DNA of 64,000 nt from Pseudomonas lactis (GTDB taxonomy: Bacteria > Pseudomonadota > Gammaproteobacteria > Pseudomonadales > Pseudomonadaceae): NCBI RefSeq assembly GCF_001439845.1, contig NZ_JYLO01000015.1, positions 62,001-126,000 on the forward strand, given 5' to 3'. Below are positions 23,937-32,613 of this stretch, in pieces. The notes under the pieces were generated by a model. It was not told where the DNA came from, did no database searches, and worked only from the letters and a program-made list of their open reading frames with translations. The translations under genes were made by a program, and so were the position numbers. Position 1 is the first letter of the stretch. Each line of letters begins with the position of its first letter.

Positions 23937-23965
23937 GTAGTGGAAAGCGAGGGGGGATTGGTTCC
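23937..23965 (-). promoter_or_regulatory. hrp box 5 (HrpL/RspL promoter)
   Basis: On the minus strand GGAACC (23965-23960), a 16-base spacer and CCACTAC (23943-23937) match the HrpL consensus except the final A. It is directly upstream of the zinc protease start at 23910. Confidence 0.78.
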
Positions 23966-24014
23966 ATAGGCAAAGGAAACCGCACTGCCTTGCACAGTGC
24001 GGAATTTAAAATGT

Positions 24015-25214
24015 TTATGGCTTGCGCTGGATAAAGTTGCGAATCCGCTCAGCCGCTTCCACACATTCCGCCAACGGCGCCACCAACGCCAGGCGCACAC
24101 GCCCCGCGCCAGGGTTGAAGCCGTCCACTTCCCGCGATAGGTAAGAGCCCGGCACCACTGTCACATGCTCTTGCACGAACAAATCGCGGCAGAAGGCAGC
24201 GTCGTCGCCTTGCACATTCGGCCACAGGTAAAAGCCCCCATCCGGGCTTTGCACGTCCAGCACCGGCTTGAGGATCGCCAGCACCGCATCGAACTTCTCG
24301 CGGTACAGGTCACGGTTGGCCAGTACGTGGGCCTCGTCCTGCCAGGCCGCAATGCTTGCAAGCTGGGTTTGCACTGGCATCGCGCAGCCGTGGTAGGTGC
24401 GGTACAGCAAAAAGGCCTTGAGGATCTCGGCGTCGCCGGCCACAAAGCCTGAGCGCAGGCCTGGCAGGTTGGAGCGCTTGGACAGGCTGTGGAATACCAC
24501 GCAACGCTTGAAGTCCTCGCGGCCCAGCTCGACGCAGGCGCTGAGCAGGCCTGGTGGCGGGGTTTGCTCGTCGAAGTACAGCTCGCTGTAGCACTCGTCG
24601 GCAGCGATGACGAAATCGTATTGGTCGGCCAGGGCGATGAGTTTTTTCAGGGTGTCGACCGGGATCAGTGCGCCAGTCGGGTTGCCGGGGGAGCACAGGA
24701 ACAGGATCTGGCAGCGTTTCCAGATGTCGGGGGAGACGGCATCGAAGTCCGGGTTGAAGCCGTTGCTATCCAGGCATGGCAGGTAGTGCGGCTTGGCCCC
24801 GGCCAGGAACGCGGCGCCTTCGTAGATCTGGTAGAACGGGTTGGGGCTTACCACCAGCGCGTCGTCGCCACGGTTGACCACGGTCTGGGTGAAGGCAAAC
24901 AGCGCCTCGCGCGTACCGTTGACCGGCAGGATGTTGCGCGCCGGGTCCAGCCAGCCCTTGGGCACGTTGAAGCGGCGTTCGCACCAGGCGCCGATGGCTT
25001 CGCGCAGCGCCGGAATACCCAAGGTGGTGGGGTACACCGCCATTTGATCGAGGTTATGGCTCAAGGCCTCGGCAACGAAGGCCGGTGAGGTGTGCTTGGG
25101 CTCGCCGATGGACAGGGCGATGGGGCGTTTGTCCGGGTTCGGCGTCACGCTGCCGAGCAGGGCGCGCAGTTTCTCGAAGGGGTAGGGCTGCAACTGGTTA
25201 AGGGCGTTGTTCAT
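24015..25214 (-). CDS. dapC: Succinyldiaminopimelate aminotransferase
   Basis: DapC moves an amino group from glutamate to N-succinyl-2-amino-6-oxopimelate, the step after DapD. This 399-residue class I/II PLP aminotransferase has SIGEPKH near residue 40, VSPNPFYQIYEGAA, the SPGNPTG turn, the ADECYSELYFD strand and the PLP lysine in HSLSKRSNLPGLRSGF. The C-terminal Arg (GRVRLAL) binds the substrate carboxylate. ATG at 25214 gives MNNALNQLQPYPFEKLRAL, the usual start of Pseudomonas DapC; the frame upstream reads through a REP element. Confidence 0.9.
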   Translation of the reverse strand: MNNALNQLQPYPFEKLRALLGSVTPNPDKRPIALSIGEPKHTSPAFVAEALSHNLDQMAVYPTTLGIPALREAIGAWCERRFNVPKGWLDPARNILPVNGTREALFAFTQTVVNRGDDALVVSPNPFYQIYEGAAFLAGAKPHYLPCLDSNGFNPDFDAVSPDIWKRCQILFLCSPGNPTGALIPVDTLKKLIALADQYDFVIAADECYSELYFDEQTPPPGLLSACVELGREDFKRCVVFHSLSKRSNLPGLRSGFVAGDAEILKAFLLYRTYHGCAMPVQTQLASIAAWQDEAHVLANRDLYREKFDAVLAILKPVLDVQSPDGGFYLWPNVQGDDAAFCRDLFVQEHVTVVPGSYLSREVDGFNPGAGRVRLALVAPLAECVEAAERIRNFIQRKP

Positions 25215-25241
25215 ATAAGCCTCTATCACGGTGAGCACGGA

Positions 25242-25334
25242 CCCTGTGGGAGCTGGCTTGCCTGCGATGGCATCACTGCGGTCTACCTGACGGACCAAGG
25301 TGTCTGCATCGCAGGCAAGCCAGCTCCCACAGGG
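25242..25334. repeat. Inverted REP pair (REPIN)
   Basis: Perfect 28-bp inverted arms (CCCTGTGGGAGCTGGCTTGC plus 8 bases at 25242-25269, complement at 25307-25334) flank a 37-bp spacer between glnD and dapC, both on the minus strand. The RNA would form one long hairpin. Confidence 0.88.
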
Positions 25335-25357
25335 CTCCTGTTCACAAAGTTAAGAAT

Positions 25358-28060
25358 TCAAATGGTCAGTCGGGTCAGCTCGACACCGGGTTCCTGGCTC
25401 ACGCTCAATTGCTCCACGATCGCCGCTTGCAAGCGCAGGCACAACTCCGGGTCGGACAGTGGCTGGTTGTCGGCGTCGGTGATAAAGAACACGTCTTCCA
25501 CGCGCTCCCCCAGGGTCGCAATCTTGGCGTTCTGCAACGACAGATCGAACTCCAGGAAAATCCCGCCGATACGCGCCAGCAGCCCTGGGCGATCCGGTGC
25601 GCTGAGCTCCAGCACCGTCACTGGTCGCTGGGCGTCGTTGGAAATAGTCACCTGGGGCGCAAAGGCAAAGTGCTTGAGCTGGCGCGGCACCCGGCGCTGG
25701 ATGATGGTGGGGTAGTCGTCGGGGTTGCGCAGGGCTTCGGTGAGGCCCTCGCGGATCTTTTTCACGCGCGCCGGGTTGTCGCCAATCGAGTCGCCGTCGG
25801 TGTCGAGCACGATGTAGGTGTCGAGGGTGAACTGGCTGCTGGAGGTGATGACCCGGGCGTCATGGATGTTCAGGTTGAGCTGGTCCATGGCCGCCACGGT
25901 CACGGCGAAGAAGTCGTGCTGGTCGGGCGCGTAGATGAAGATCTGGGTGCCGCCTTCGAATTCGCGCTGGGTGGTTTCCTTGATCAAGACCAGCGGGCCA
26001 CCATCGGCGGGTTGCTGCAGGATTGCGTCACTGTGCCAGGCCACGTCGCCGGCGGTGTGGCGCAGGAAGTAATCGTCACCCAGTTGCGACCAGAGTTGCT
26101 CGACGTCGTCCGGGTCGTTACCGCCGCGCACCAGGATATCCAGGGCCGCACTTTGGGTGCGGCGGATCTGCTCTTCGCGGTCCACCGGGTTCTCCAGGCC
26201 ACGGCGCAGGGCGCGCTTGGTCTCGGTGTACAGTTGGCGCAACAGGCTGGCGCGCCAGGAGTTCCACAGCGTCGGGTTGGTGGCGTTGATGTCGGAAACA
26301 GTCAGCACATACAGGTAATCCAGACGGGTCTCATCGCCGACGATGCCGGCAAAGTCGTGAATCACCTGTGGGTCGGACAAGTCCTTGCGCTGGGCCGTGG
26401 TCGACATCACCAGGTGGTTCTGCACCAGCCAGACAATCAGGCGGCTGTCCCACAACGGCAGTTGGTGGCGCTGGCAGAAGGCTTCGGCATCCACCGCGCC
26501 GATCTCCGAGTGGTCGCCATGCCGGCCCTTGCCGATGTCGTGGTACAAGCCGGCGAGGTAAATCAGCTCGGGCTTGGGCAGCTTGGCCATCAGCTTACTG
26601 GCCAGCGGGAATTTCTCTGATACCTGGGTGTACTGCAACTTACGCAGATGTTTGATCAGGTTCAGGGTGTGGGCATCGACGGTGTAGATGTGGAACAGGT
26701 CGTGTTGCATCTGCCCGACGATAAAACCGAACTCCGGCAGGTAGCGCCCGAGAATGCCGTAACGGTTCATGCGCCGCAGGTTGCGGTGGATGCCGATGCG
26801 GCACTTGAACAGCTCGATAAACAGGCTGGTATTGCGAATATCGTTGCGAAAGTCGTCGTCGATCAGGTGACGGTTTTCCCGCAGCAGGCGGATGGTATCG
26901 GCGCGCACGCCTTTGATTTCCGGCTGCTGCGCCATCAACACGAAGATTTCCAGCATGGCGAACGGCGTGCGGCGGAACACGTTGTCGTTGCGTGCTTCGA
27001 TATAACCGTCGTGCAGTTGGAAGCGCGCATTGATCGGCTGCGGCGGTGCTTCGTCTTCGGGGGCCAGGATCACTTCTTCGAAATGCTGGATGATCAAGTC
27101 GCTGAGCTGGGCAATGCTCATGACCACCCTGTAGTACTGCTGCATGAAGCTTTCGATGCTGGTCTTCGCGTCTTCGCCCTCAAAGCCCAGCAGGGTGGCG
27201 ATAGAGCGCTGGTGATCGAACAGCAGGCGGTCTTCGGAGCGCCCGGCCAGCATGTGCAGGGCGTAGCGCACCTTCCACAAAAATTCCTGGGACGAGGCCA
27301 GCAGAGTGTTTTCGCTCTCCACCAGGAAGCCTTCGCCGGCCAGGGCGCGCAGGTTCAGCGTGCCGTATTGACGGCGCGCCACCCACAAAATCGTCTGGAT
27401 ATCCCGCAGCCCGCCCGGTGAGCCTTTGACGTTGGGTTCCAGGTTGTATTCGGTGTCGTTGTACTTGTGGTGCCGGGCTTTTTGCTCGGCGCGCTTGGCC
27501 AGGAAGAACTCCTTGCTCGGCCACATATGTGCGGTGCTGGTGACTTCGAGCATGCGCTGGCGCAGGCGCTCGGGGCCGCAGATGGTGCGGCTTTCCATCA
27601 GGTTGGTGACCACCGTCAGGTCGGCACGGGCCTCTTCGGCGCATTCGTCCACCGAGCGTACGCTCTGGCCGACTTCCAGGCCGATGTCCCACAGCAACGT
27701 CAGAAAGCGCTCGATGGAATCGCGAAAGGTCTCATGATCGGCCTGGTCCAGCAGGATCAGCAGGTCGATGTCGGAGTAGGGGTGCAGTTCGCCGCGACCG
27801 TAGCCGCCGACCGCCACCAGGGCGATATCGGCGTCGAAACTCCAGTTGAACTGCTCCCAGGCCTTTTGCAGGATGTTATCGACGAACCAGGCGCGGTCTT
27901 CGATCAGGCGGCGAATATCCCGGCCGCTGCGAAAGCGCGCATCCAGAACCTCGCGGGCTTGGCGGATGGCCTTCTTGAAGGCCGCGATAGGGCTTGCCTT
28001 CAATGCCAGCTCGGCCTGGAACTGGCCACGGTCGAAGAGTTCGGGATCCACCTGGGGCAT
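25358..28060 (-). CDS. glnD: Bifunctional uridylyltransferase/uridylyl-removing enzyme GlnD
   Basis: GlnD senses glutamine and adds or removes UMP on PII proteins, controlling nitrogen metabolism. The 900-residue protein has the complete domain order: a nucleotidyltransferase domain with GGYGRGELHPYSDIDLL at about residues 86-102, a GlnE-like helical part, an HD domain with HDIGKGRHGDHSEIG near residue 510 that removes UMP, and two C-terminal ACT domains (about 700-900) that bind glutamine. The start ATG at 28060 gives MPQVDPELFDRGQF. map lies 64 bp upstream on the same strand. Confidence 0.96.
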   Translation of the reverse strand: MPQVDPELFDRGQFQAELALKASPIAAFKKAIRQAREVLDARFRSGRDIRRLIEDRAWFVDNILQKAWEQFNWSFDADIALVAVGGYGRGELHPYSDIDLLILLDQADHETFRDSIERFLTLLWDIGLEVGQSVRSVDECAEEARADLTVVTNLMESRTICGPERLRQRMLEVTSTAHMWPSKEFFLAKRAEQKARHHKYNDTEYNLEPNVKGSPGGLRDIQTILWVARRQYGTLNLRALAGEGFLVESENTLLASSQEFLWKVRYALHMLAGRSEDRLLFDHQRSIATLLGFEGEDAKTSIESFMQQYYRVVMSIAQLSDLIIQHFEEVILAPEDEAPPQPINARFQLHDGYIEARNDNVFRRTPFAMLEIFVLMAQQPEIKGVRADTIRLLRENRHLIDDDFRNDIRNTSLFIELFKCRIGIHRNLRRMNRYGILGRYLPEFGFIVGQMQHDLFHIYTVDAHTLNLIKHLRKLQYTQVSEKFPLASKLMAKLPKPELIYLAGLYHDIGKGRHGDHSEIGAVDAEAFCQRHQLPLWDSRLIVWLVQNHLVMSTTAQRKDLSDPQVIHDFAGIVGDETRLDYLYVLTVSDINATNPTLWNSWRASLLRQLYTETKRALRRGLENPVDREEQIRRTQSAALDILVRGGNDPDDVEQLWSQLGDDYFLRHTAGDVAWHSDAILQQPADGGPLVLIKETTQREFEGGTQIFIYAPDQHDFFAVTVAAMDQLNLNIHDARVITSSSQFTLDTYIVLDTDGDSIGDNPARVKKIREGLTEALRNPDDYPTIIQRRVPRQLKHFAFAPQVTISNDAQRPVTVLELSAPDRPGLLARIGGIFLEFDLSLQNAKIATLGERVEDVFFITDADNQPLSDPELCLRLQAAIVEQLSVSQEPGVELTRLTI

Positions 28061-28124
28061 CGATCGGCTTTCCTTTCTATCTATCAGTCAGTCACAACAC
28101 GCTGTGGGAAAACCTGGGCAACCT

Positions 28125-28907
28125 TCAGGCCGAAACGCGTGGGATGGTGTCGTCGGCGCGCAGGGTGAAAATCTCATAGCCGGTGTCGGTGACCAGCAGG
28201 GTGTGTTCCCACTGGGCCGAGAGCTTGCGGTCCTTGGTGATGGCGGTCCAGCCGTCGCCCAGCACCTTGGTGTCGGCCTTGCCCTGGTTGATCATCGGCT
28301 CGATGGTGAAGGTCATGCCTGCCTTGAGTTCCATGCCGGTTCCGGCGCGGCCGTAGTGCAGGATCTGCGGCTCTTCGTGGAACACTTTGCCGATACCGTG
28401 GCCGCAGAATTCGCGCACCACCGAGAAACCGTTCTTTTCCGCGTGCTTCTGGATCACTTCACCGATGTCACCCAGGCGGCAGCCGGGCTTGACGATTTCG
28501 ATGGCCTTGTACATGCATTCCTGGGTGACCTGGGACAGGCGCTCGGCCCACACCGGTACATTGCCGACGTGGAACATGCGGCTGGTGTCGCCGTGGTAGC
28601 CGTCCTTGATCACCGTGACGTCGATGTTCAGGGTGTCGCCGTCCTTCAGTGGCTTGTCACCGGGAATGCCGTGGCAGACCACGTGGTTGATCGAGGTGCA
28701 GATCGACTTGGGGAAGCCTTTGTAATTCAGCGGGGCAGGGATGGCTTTTTGCACGTCGACTATATAGTCGTGGCAGATGCGGTCCAGCGCTTCGGTGGTG
28801 ACGCCGGGCTTGACGTGTTCGGCGATCATTTCCAGCACGTCGGCAGCCAGTTTGCCGGCAACGCGCATGCCTGCGATGTCTTCGGCGGTTTTCAAGGTAA
28901 CGGTCAT
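28125..28907 (-). CDS. map: Methionine aminopeptidase, type I
   Basis: Map removes the initiator methionine from nascent proteins when the second residue is small. This 260-residue protein is type Ia without an N-terminal extension. The pita-bread fold and its metal ligands are visible: VCHGIPGDKPLKDGDTLNID (Asp ligands in that region), HGIGKVFHEEPQ (His) and FTIEPMI (Glu). It is divergent from rpsB, the classical arrangement, and is followed by glnD. Confidence 0.96.
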   Translation of the reverse strand: MTVTLKTAEDIAGMRVAGKLAADVLEMIAEHVKPGVTTEALDRICHDYIVDVQKAIPAPLNYKGFPKSICTSINHVVCHGIPGDKPLKDGDTLNIDVTVIKDGYHGDTSRMFHVGNVPVWAERLSQVTQECMYKAIEIVKPGCRLGDIGEVIQKHAEKNGFSVVREFCGHGIGKVFHEEPQILHYGRAGTGMELKAGMTFTIEPMINQGKADTKVLGDGWTAITKDRKLSAQWEHTLLVTDTGYEIFTLRADDTIPRVSA

Positions 28908-29124
28908 ACAGGCTCTCTCTAGCGCGACGCGCTGAAATCAATACGGTTCACGGGGGCGCGACAAAGGGTTACAGCATTCGCGCAAGTCCCAAAAAACGCG
29001 ATTCTAACAGACGATGCTGGCAAATCATGCGCATCTGGTGATCGCTTCTCTCTATGAGGTAGAGCCATGTTGGCTGTATTCAAGGGCTTACGCAAAGACG
29101 ACGACCGGCAAGTGTGATTGCGGG

Positions 29125-29153
29125 TTTCGTTTTTGCCGATGCTGTGGTATAAA
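29125..29153 (+). promoter_or_regulatory. Probable rpsB-tsf promoter
   Basis: TATAAA at 29148-29153 is a strong -10 element in the 387-bp map-rpsB gap; the -35 match (TTTCGT, 29125-29130, 17-base spacer) is weak. The GC-rich bases after the -10 (GCGCCGC) are typical of stringently controlled ribosomal promoters. The rest of the gap (28908-29124) holds the divergent map promoter region and no gene. Confidence 0.55.
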
Positions 29154-29294
29154 ATGCGCCGCTTTCCGGGGATACCCCGCAAAGCTTAAATCCACACACG
29201 TGTCGACACGATGACCTGGGTGCCGGAGGCCTTGATGCCGCTGGTTGGTCATTGGGATACGTGGAGGCCAAACCCGACTTATTAAGGAACTATC
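29154..29294 (+). promoter_or_regulatory. rpsB mRNA leader, probable S2 autoregulatory element
   Basis: About 135 bases lie between the predicted transcript start and the rpsB ATG. They contain a GGGGATACCCC hairpin, then CGCAAAGCTTAAATCC and further pairing up to the ribosome site AAGGAACT. A conserved structured rpsB leader used by S2 to repress its own translation is known in gamma-proteobacteria; identity here is inferred from position and the first hairpin. Confidence 0.5.
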
Positions 29295-30032
29295 ATGTCC
29301 CAAGTCAACATGCGCGATATGCTGAAGGCCGGTGTGCACTTCGGTCACCAGACCCGTTACTGGAACCCGAAAATGGGTAAGTACATTTTCGGCGCGCGTA
29401 ACAAGATTCACATTATCAACCTTGAAAAAACCCTGCCAATGTTCAACGAAGCACTGACTTTCGTAGAGCGTCTGGCCCAGGGCAAAAACAAGATCCTGTT
29501 CGTCGGCACCAAGCGTTCCGCTGGCAAGATCGTTGCTGAAGAAGCAGCACGTTGCGGTTCGCCGTACGTCGATCACCGCTGGTTGGGCGGCATGCTGACC
29601 AACTTCAAAACCATCCGTGCTTCCATCAAGCGTCTGCGTGACCTTGAAGTACAAGCCGAAGACGGTACTTTCGCCAAGCTGACCAAGAAAGAAGCGCTGA
29701 TGCGCTCCCGTGACCTGGAAAAGCTCGATCGTTCCCTGGGTGGTATCAAGGACATGGGCGGTCTGCCTGACGCACTGTTCGTTATCGACGTTGATCACGA
29801 GCGCATCGCGATCACCGAAGCCAACAAGCTGGGCATCCCGGTTATCGGCGTAGTCGATACCAACAGCAGCCCGGAAGGCGTTGACTACATCATCCCAGGC
29901 AACGATGACGCAATCCGCGCTATCCAGCTGTACATGGGTTCGATGGCTGACGCTGTAATCCGTGGTCGCAACCACGTTGCTGGTGGTACCGAGCAGTTCG
30001 TTGAAGAAGCTCCGGTAGCTGCCGCTGAGTAA
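29295..30032 (+). CDS. rpsB: 30S ribosomal protein S2
   Basis: S2 (245 residues) binds the head-body junction of the small subunit. The family N-terminus MSQVNMRDMLKAGVHFGHQTRYWNPKM (split here: MSQVNMRDMLKAG and HFGHQTRYWNPKM) and the DHRWLGGMLTNFKT, PDALFVIDVDHE and GVVDTNSSPEGVDY signatures are all present. The ATG has GGAAC upstream. It heads the rpsB-tsf operon and is separated from tsf by an intergenic hairpin that may reduce read-through. Confidence 0.98.
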   Translation: MSQVNMRDMLKAGVHFGHQTRYWNPKMGKYIFGARNKIHIINLEKTLPMFNEALTFVERLAQGKNKILFVGTKRSAGKIVAEEAARCGSPYVDHRWLGGMLTNFKTIRASIKRLRDLEVQAEDGTFAKLTKKEALMRSRDLEKLDRSLGGIKDMGGLPDALFVIDVDHERIAITEANKLGIPVIGVVDTNSSPEGVDYIIPGNDDAIRAIQLYMGSMADAVIRGRNHVAGGTEQFVEEAPVAAAE

Positions 30033-30060
30033 TTGACGCCCTGGCGTTGACTCAGTAAGC

Positions 30061-30086
30061 AAAAAGGGGGCTTGGCCCCCTTTTTG
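30061..30086 (+). terminator. Terminator/attenuator between rpsB and tsf
   Basis: AAAAAGGGGG/CCCCCTTTTT forms a perfect ten-bp stem with a T run. Since tsf lacks an obvious strong promoter of its own, this probably acts as a partial terminator setting the S2 to EF-Ts ratio. Confidence 0.85.
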
Positions 30087-30223
30087 CCACCTCGAAAACC
30101 ATTTGTCGGCAGCGCAGCTACATCATTTGTAACGTGCAGCGGCCTACAACGGAGATTCGGGAAGAATTGATCGCCCGTTTGATCGGGTGGAATGGTTGAA
30201 AACCTATCCAAGAGGATTTTGAA

Positions 30224-31087
30224 ATGGCAGAGATTACTGCAGCGTTGGTTAAAGAACTGCGTGAGCGTACCGGCGAAGGCATGATGGATTGCAAAAAGGC
30301 CTTGACCAAGGCCGGCGGCGACATCGAAAAAGCCATTGATGACATGCGTGCTTCCGGCGCCATCAAGGCTGCCAAGAAAGCAGGCAACGTGGCTGCTGAA
30401 GGCGCTATCGCTCTGAAAGAAGACGGCAAATCCGCCGTTCTGCTGGAAGTGAACTCCCAGACCGACTTCCTGGCTCTGCAGGACGACTTCAAGGCATTCG
30501 TTGCTGCCAGCGTTGAAAAAGCGTTCGCCGAGAAAATGACTGACGCCGCTCCGCTGATCGAAGCTCAAGAAGCTGATCGCCTGGTACTGGTCGGCAAGGT
30601 TGGCGAAAACGTCAACATCCGTCGCCTGGTTCGCGTTGAAGGTGATGTGGTTGGTGGTTACCTGCACGGCAACAAGATCGGTGTTGCAGTTGTTCTCAAA
30701 GGCGGCGACGTTGAGCTGGCTAAAGACATCGCAATGCACGTTGCTGCAAGCAACCCTGAGTTCCTGCTGCCTTCGGAAGTGTCTGCCGACGCAATCGAAC
30801 GTGAAAAAGCTGTGTTCCTGAGCCTCAACGCCGACAAGATCGCCGGCAAGCCAGAGAACATCGTTGAAAACATGATCAAAGGCCGCATCAGCAAGTTCCT
30901 GGCTGAAGCAAGCCTGGTTGAGCAGGCGTTCGTCAAGAACCCTGAAATCAAGGTTGGCGAACTGGCCAAGAAAGCCGGTGCTGAAATCGTTTCCTTCACC
31001 TACTTCAAAGTAGGCGAAGGCATCGAGAAGCCGGTCGACAACTTCGCTGAAGAAGTTGCTGCCCAGCTGGCTGCCGCCAAGCAATAA
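30224..31087 (+). CDS. tsf: Elongation factor Ts
   Basis: EF-Ts recycles EF-Tu by exchanging GDP for GTP. This 287-residue protein has the N-terminal UBA-like domain (ALVKELRERTGEGMMDCKKAL), the core motif LEVNSQTDFLA that contacts EF-Tu, and the dimerisation domain at the C-terminus. The ATG 30224 follows AAGAGGAT. Downstream is a clear terminator. Confidence 0.98.
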   Translation: MAEITAALVKELRERTGEGMMDCKKALTKAGGDIEKAIDDMRASGAIKAAKKAGNVAAEGAIALKEDGKSAVLLEVNSQTDFLALQDDFKAFVAASVEKAFAEKMTDAAPLIEAQEADRLVLVGKVGENVNIRRLVRVEGDVVGGYLHGNKIGVAVVLKGGDVELAKDIAMHVAASNPEFLLPSEVSADAIEREKAVFLSLNADKIAGKPENIVENMIKGRISKFLAEASLVEQAFVKNPEIKVGELAKKAGAEIVSFTYFKVGEGIEKPVDNFAEEVAAQLAAAKQ

Positions 31088-31108
31088 GACAGTTCCAAAC
31101 TGTCGCCG

Positions 31109-31143
31109 AAAGAGGCTGCCCGCTCACGCGCGCAGCCTCTTTT
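31109..31143 (+). terminator. Rho-independent terminator after tsf
   Basis: AAAGAGGCTGC/GCAGCCTCTTT, an 11-bp stem with a 12-base loop, ends in Ts. Confidence 0.88.
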
Positions 31144-31298
31144 CAAATGGGAAGGCCAATTTTATTTGGTTTCCTCTCGGAACTGGCTTACAAAGCCGTG
31201 TTCCGATGGCGCTGTGACAGCGTCCAGCTAGAGTGAACGCAAGCCGTAAAACGGCTCGCCAAGAATTTTTAAAAAATACGCCGCAGGAGAGATTCGCA

Positions 31299-32042
31299 AT
31301 GGCTCAGCAGGGCAGTGGTTATCAGGCTCGCTATAAACGCATTCTACTCAAGCTCAGCGGCGAGGCCCTGATGGGCTCGGAAGAGTTCGGGATCGACCCC
31401 AAGGTGCTTGACCGCATGGCGCTGGAAGTCGGCCAATTGGTCGGTATCGGCGTGCAGGTCGGCCTGGTGATTGGTGGTGGCAACCTGTTCCGCGGTGCGG
31501 CACTCAGTGCTGCCGGTATGGACCGGGTTACCGGCGACCACATGGGCATGCTGGCCACTGTGATGAACGCCCTGGCCATGCGCGACGCCCTGGAGCGCGC
31601 CAACATCTCGGCCATCGTGATGTCGGCTATTTCCATGGTTGGCGTGACCGATCACTATGATCGCCGCAAAGCCATGCGCCACCTGAACTCCAAGGAAGTG
31701 GTGATCTTTGCCGCCGGCACCGGTAACCCGTTCTTCACCACTGACTCGGCCGCATGCCTGCGTGCTATCGAAATCGATGCTGACGTGGTGCTGAAGGCGA
31801 CCAAGGTGGATGGCGTATACACTGCAGACCCATTCAAAGACCCGCATGCCGAGAAGTTCGATCATCTGACCTACGATGAAGTTCTGGATCGCAAGCTGGG
31901 TGTCATGGACCTGACCGCTATCTGCCTGTGCCGCGACCACAAGATGCCGCTGCGCGTATTTAACATGAACAAGCCCGGCGCCCTGCTGAATATCGTACAC
32001 GGCGGCGCAGAAGGGACTCTGATCGAGGAAGGCCAACAATGA
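31299..32042 (+). CDS. pyrH: UMP kinase
   Basis: UMP kinase makes UDP from UMP in pyrimidine synthesis and is regulated by GTP and UTP. This 247-residue amino-acid-kinase-fold protein shows KRILLKLSGEALMG at the N-terminus, VIGGGNLFRG, and the TDSAACLRAIEIDADVVLKAT region. ATG 31299 was chosen for CAGGAGA at 31284-31290 and the family start. It opens the long envelope operon; its stop overlaps frr as ATGA. Confidence 0.97.
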   Translation: MAQQGSGYQARYKRILLKLSGEALMGSEEFGIDPKVLDRMALEVGQLVGIGVQVGLVIGGGNLFRGAALSAAGMDRVTGDHMGMLATVMNALAMRDALERANISAIVMSAISMVGVTDHYDRRKAMRHLNSKEVVIFAAGTGNPFFTTDSAACLRAIEIDADVVLKATKVDGVYTADPFKDPHAEKFDHLTYDEVLDRKLGVMDLTAICLCRDHKMPLRVFNMNKPGALLNIVHGGAEGTLIEEGQQ

Positions 32043-32596
32043 TCAACGAAATCAAGAAAGACGCCCAGGCGCGTATGCAGAAATCCCTGGAATCCTTGAG
32101 CCACGCCTTTGGCCAGATCCGTACTGGCAAGGCGCACCCAAGCATCCTGGGCAGCGTGATGGTGCCTTACTACGGTTCTGACACCCCGCTGAGCGGTGTG
32201 GCCAACGTGACCGTGAAGGATTCGCGTACCCTGCAAGTTGTGGCTTTTGAGCGCAACATGCTCGCTGCCGTCGACAAAGCTATCCAGAGTGCTGGCCTGA
32301 ACCTCAACCCGACCAACCTGGGCGAGTTGCTGCTGATCTCCATGCCTGCGCTGACCGAAGAAACCCGCAAGGGCTTCACCAAGCAGGCGCGCAGTGCCGC
32401 TGAAGATGCGCGCGTTGCCGTGCGTAATATCCGCCGCGATGCGTTGGGCGACCTGAAGAAGCTGGTCAAGGACAAGGAAATCAGCGAAGACGAAGAGCGC
32501 CGTGCCGTCGCTGATATCGACAAGCTGACCAAGGACGCCGAAGCCCAGATCACCAAGGCGACCGAAGAAAAAGAAAAGGACCTGATGGCCGTATAA
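32039..32596 (+). CDS. frr: Ribosome recycling factor
   Basis: RRF, with EF-G, splits the post-termination ribosome. The 185-residue length is standard. The three-helix bundle sequence includes RTGKAHPSIL, the VKDSRTLQVVAFERNML domain II, and the C-terminal helix VRNIRRDALGDLKKL. It overlaps the pyrH stop by four bases and lies 17 bp before uppS. Confidence 0.98.
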   Translation: MINEIKKDAQARMQKSLESLSHAFGQIRTGKAHPSILGSVMVPYYGSDTPLSGVANVTVKDSRTLQVVAFERNMLAAVDKAIQSAGLNLNPTNLGELLLISMPALTEETRKGFTKQARSAAEDARVAVRNIRRDALGDLKKLVKDKEISEDEERRAVADIDKLTKDAEAQITKATEEKEKDLMAV

Positions 32597-32613
32597 GGGG
32601 TCAGGACGCCTTC

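Noticed and set aside
31170..31225. Possible sixth hrp box before pyrH (GGAACTGGCTTACAAAGC...)
   Set aside because: GGAACT is present but no CCAC follows at 15-16 bases; TTCC is found instead.
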